A stretch of DNA of 34,791 nucleotides from UBA6168 sp964573725 (lineage in GTDB: Bacteria; Bacteroidota; Bacteroidia; Chitinophagales; Saprospiraceae): NCBI GenBank assembly GCA_964573725.1, contig CAZNLJ010000047.1, positions 1 through 34,791 of the forward strand, written 5' to 3'. The notes beneath the pieces are model-generated. The model made no database searches. It saw only the letters and a program-made list of their open reading frames with translations, and had not been told where the DNA came from. The translations under genes and the position numbers were made by a program. Of the stretch, positions 32,498 to 34,791 are shown in pieces; the first letter of the stretch is position 1, and every line of letters begins with the position of its first letter.

Positions 32498-34030
32498 CTA
32501 TCGTTGCAGCTGCAAATATCCGTTGTACCGGTCCCGGTCGTTACCCAGGTCCAGCAGGTAGAAGTAGGTGCCGTCGGGAAGGTCGGCCCCGCGATGCTTG
32601 CCGTCCCAGGTATTTTGGTAGCCCCGGGCTTCAAAGACCAGGTTGCCCCAGCGGTTGAATACCTGAAGCAGGCTGTTCGGGAACCGTTCGATGTTATCGA
32701 TGGTGAAGACGTCGTTGAACCCGTCCCCGTTGGGGGAAAAGCCGTTGTAGATGACCAGGCTGTCGTTGTCCGGGGCACAGGATATGTGGACCAGGACCAG
32801 GCCGGTGTCGCATACGCTGGCATTGCACAGGACGTACTGAAGGGAATCCGTCAGGCCGCACAGGTTGGAGGCCGGCAAATAACCGACGGTCTGGTTCATT
32901 TGCAGGGCGGATACCCCGTAGTTCGGACCGATGCCGCCGGTGCCGGTGTCCAACAAGGTCAGGGAAACCGGCAGGCAGGTACCCAGGTCGTCATTGGCCA
33001 GGATCGCTATCGTGACAGGCGTATTCAGGAAGGTCGTCACGGAATCGGTCACCGCGACGGGCGGTAGGGTATTGGCGCAGGGGTCGTCGTCGTCGGGGAC
33101 AACCGCGATCAGAAAATAAGTGGTGTCACAAACCCCGTAGCTGTCGCAAACCACGACACAGGCCGTATCGTTTCCAACGAAAATCCCCTCGTACTCGACA
33201 CATAGGGTTTCGGAATCTATGGTGAAATAGGCGGGACCGAAAGTGACAGGCGAGCAGAACTGGGTGGCGTCGGGTATGATGTCGCCGGCAAGCTGGCCGG
33301 TATCCAGGCAGAATACGTCGAAGGCGCCCACGACCACGGTGTCGATGACAGTCAGCGGGGGCGGTAGCAATACGAAGACACACAGGGTGGTGGTGTCGGT
33401 ATTGCCGAATTCATCCCGCAACAGGATGCAGGCCTCCTCCAGTCCGGGAGCGAATCCGGTGTAGGATAGGCAGAGCCCCGCCGTGTCGATCTCGAATTGG
33501 ACATGTTGGCCGCTTGAGGCGGGACAGCTGTTCTCGACGGAAACGATGGCGCCGGGAAGTACGGCTGCAGGGATGCAATACACGGAGCTGAAATTGATGA
33601 GCACGGAATCAACCACTTTCCGACTGCCGGCGGTGCAAGCGGAATTGTCCGTGACGACGACGACATAGGTGGTGTCGCATGCCCCGGTATCATCGCAGAT
33701 GATGATGCAGGCCTGTTCTTCCCCTTCGCATACCTTCCCTTGGTACTTGACACAGAACAGTTGGGTGTCCACGAAGAAATCCACGTAGGTTCCGGACGCA
33801 TCGGGGCAGTCGTTGTAGATCGTGTCGGGAGTTCCGGGAAGGTTGGGGCTGTTGAAGCACAGCGTGCGTGGCAATAGGTCGGCGGCAATGGTGTCTGTGA
33901 AATTACCCGGCGGGGGAAGGGCCGGCAGGGATCCGGCGTCCATGGCGGACAGGTTGCCCGCCCGGCTGACCATGGACGGCGCCACTATCAGGACGGACAG
34001 AAATATACACAAGCGGGTAACGCTTCTCAT
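32498..34030 (-). CDS. T9SS type B cargo: surface protein with three Cys-containing repeats and gliding-motility C-terminal domain
   Basis: A 510-residue secreted protein. The start MRSVTRLCIFLSVLIVAPSMVSRA at 34030 begins the signal peptide; the frame upstream to 34189 is probably untranslated. Three related repeats of about 90 residues cover 35-310. Each has a 'C..(S/P)..G..V.F.(I/V)DT..LC..Y.G....(E/N)..AC(I/V)..' core followed by a D..G..DTT strand, with cysteines likely paired. An Ig-like domain follows (about 315-410; NTPVTIAILANDDLG). The C-terminus is a type B T9SS sorting domain (VIYNGFSPNGDGFNDVF ... NRWGNLVFEARGY...WDG...LPDGTYFYLLDL). It is exported to the cell surface and, as a type B cargo, probably depends on the adjacent PorP/SprF protein. 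Adhesion is the likely role; no enzyme domain is seen. Confidence 0.93.
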   Translation of the reverse strand: MRSVTRLCIFLSVLIVAPSMVSRAGNLSAMDAGSLPALPPPGNFTDTIAADLLPRTLCFNSPNLPGTPDTIYNDCPDASGTYVDFFVDTQLFCVKYQGKVCEGEEQACIIICDDTGACDTTYVVVVTDNSACTAGSRKVVDSVLINFSSVYCIPAAVLPGAIVSVENSCPASSGQHVQFEIDTAGLCLSYTGFAPGLEEACILLRDEFGNTDTTTLCVFVLLPPPLTVIDTVVVGAFDVFCLDTGQLAGDIIPDATQFCSPVTFGPAYFTIDSETLCVEYEGIFVGNDTACVVVCDSYGVCDTTYFLIAVVPDDDDPCANTLPPVAVTDSVTTFLNTPVTIAILANDDLGTCLPVSLTLLDTGTGGIGPNYGVSALQMNQTVGYLPASNLCGLTDSLQYVLCNASVCDTGLVLVHISCAPDNDSLVIYNGFSPNGDGFNDVFTIDNIERFPNSLLQVFNRWGNLVFEARGYQNTWDGKHRGADLPDGTYFYLLDLGNDRDRYNGYLQLQR

Positions 34031-34633
34031 GGGAACATTGGGTTTAAGCACGCGCATTCCGAAACTCGTCGGTAAGACCCCGGTCCGGTGGCCGCTTCCG
34101 ACCGGTAACCCGTTTCCGTTCGGCGGAACGGGCGGGCCGGCCGGGCGCAGGGACCATGATTCGGAACGGCTTCCCTCGGAAGACCCCATCGGGGATGGTC
34201 CCGCACCCTGGATTCCCGACGGCGGGGATGCTGCCTCGACGAGCTGCTGAATTACAGATTTCCCACGGTATGTTTATCCGGTGCACCGGGCTGTCGGGCC
34301 CTGGATTACCGCAGCGGCCAGGAAGCTTGCCCGCGCCTCGGTCGCCCGCCGGAGGCAGGCCCTCGTTTTCCGGACGGAGGACGCGCCGTTGCGGGGTCGG
34401 TAGTCCGGAAAACCGGAAAGACAGGCGGCATGTCCATGGGATTAACCGCTGTACATGCTGGCGCCTGCTTCCGCAACAGTCTGTGTTTACAGGTGGGTGT
34501 TTGTTGTTCCGTTTTCGTTTCCGGCCCGTACATCGGAAACACAGCTGTCCTGAAAGGCCGGTCAAATTAACAATATATATAATACATCTAAAACTATGCC
34601 ACTTTAATAAAAAAAAATGTAATATGTGTCGGG
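34031..34633. other. 600-bp upstream region of the T9SS module
   Basis: No credible gene is seen; frames on both strands (for example minus 34044-34640) are Arg/Pro/Gly-rich shadows. 34560-34625 is very AT-rich and may hold the module's promoter, but I find no clear TTTG/TAnnTTTG pair on the minus strand. Confidence 0.45.
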
Positions 34634-34791
34634 GATACAACTCATCTTTCCCACCTCAATAACCAAATCGAATATTTTGATTGCAAGGTTCGTATGATTG
34701 TTTAACAACGTAAGCTACTCCTAACCAAAGGGGCTCCATGGCGCGTCTCACCTGCTGGACAGGACGGCCGGCGGCGCGCCCAGGCGCGCCG
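34634..34791 (-). repeat. Dispersed intergenic repeat, copy 3, inverted relative to copy 1
   Basis: The reverse complement matches copy 1 closely across about 110 bases, with the core at 34678-34663, and reaches the last base of the window. At its outer end a hairpin (CGGCGCGCC at 34772-34780 and GGCGCGCCG at 34783-34791) corresponds to the GC-rich hairpin of copy 2; it may be cut by the window edge. Confidence 0.75.

Noticed and set aside
34044..34640. 198-codon minus-strand frame upstream of the T9SS module
   Set aside because: Arg/Pro/Gly-rich, no motif, extends into the AT-rich region and overlaps the signal-peptide start region of the next gene in another frame.

Overview
The window most likely comes from the chromosome of a GC-rich member of the Bacteroidota, perhaps of the Saprospiria/Lewinella type (the phylum is well supported, the class is a guess). 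The supporting evidence is type IX secretion (T9SS) sorting domains of both type A (10839-13451) and type B (32498-34030), a PorP/SprF-family protein, an OmpA/PD40/TPR envelope protein, a DUF5916 outer-membrane protein, and several promoters of the Bacteroidota form TTTG-N18/19-TAnnTTTG. Strong long hairpins without U-runs follow several genes.

Layout. 1-118 is one copy of a dispersed repeat. 260-5406 is a leftward cluster: ABC exporter, cyclic-nucleotide-binding/CBS/DUF294 protein, then an HD-domain protein fused to a Pycsar-type (PycTM/DUF5706) membrane domain. Divergent, overlapping promoters at 5555-5601 separate it from a rightward group: esterase, pyrR, pyrB and a CPBP-family membrane protein (5669-8692). 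A helical protein of unknown function (9063-10490, minus) and an 870-residue T9SS-secreted adhesin-like protein (10839-13451, plus) follow.

13.45-16.36 kb has no recognisable gene. It holds a higher-order tandem array (48-bp hairpin units grouped into 143-bp repeats, broken by a 100-N assembly gap), a second copy of the dispersed repeat, and a series of four conserved box-plus-hairpin modules that looks like an undescribed non-coding RNA locus or a series of attenuator-like elements. Next come a lipoprotein (minus), tRNA-Arg(CCG), and a DUF5916 gene. A methyltransferase/glycosyltransferase pair of visibly lower GC sits between this gene and the decayed remains of a second DUF5916 gene. The two DUF5916 copies share an almost identical 83-bp 3' end.

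23.4-28.1 kb is a sugar-acid region: a secreted glycosidase-like protein divergent from an SDR-type mannonate oxidoreductase and glucuronate isomerase, whose 3' end overlaps that of cytidylate kinase. 28.9-34.0 kb is a three-gene leftward module (type B T9SS cargo, PorP/SprF partner, OmpA/PD40 protein) that probably builds one cell-surface structure. The window ends with an inverted copy of the repeat that opens it.
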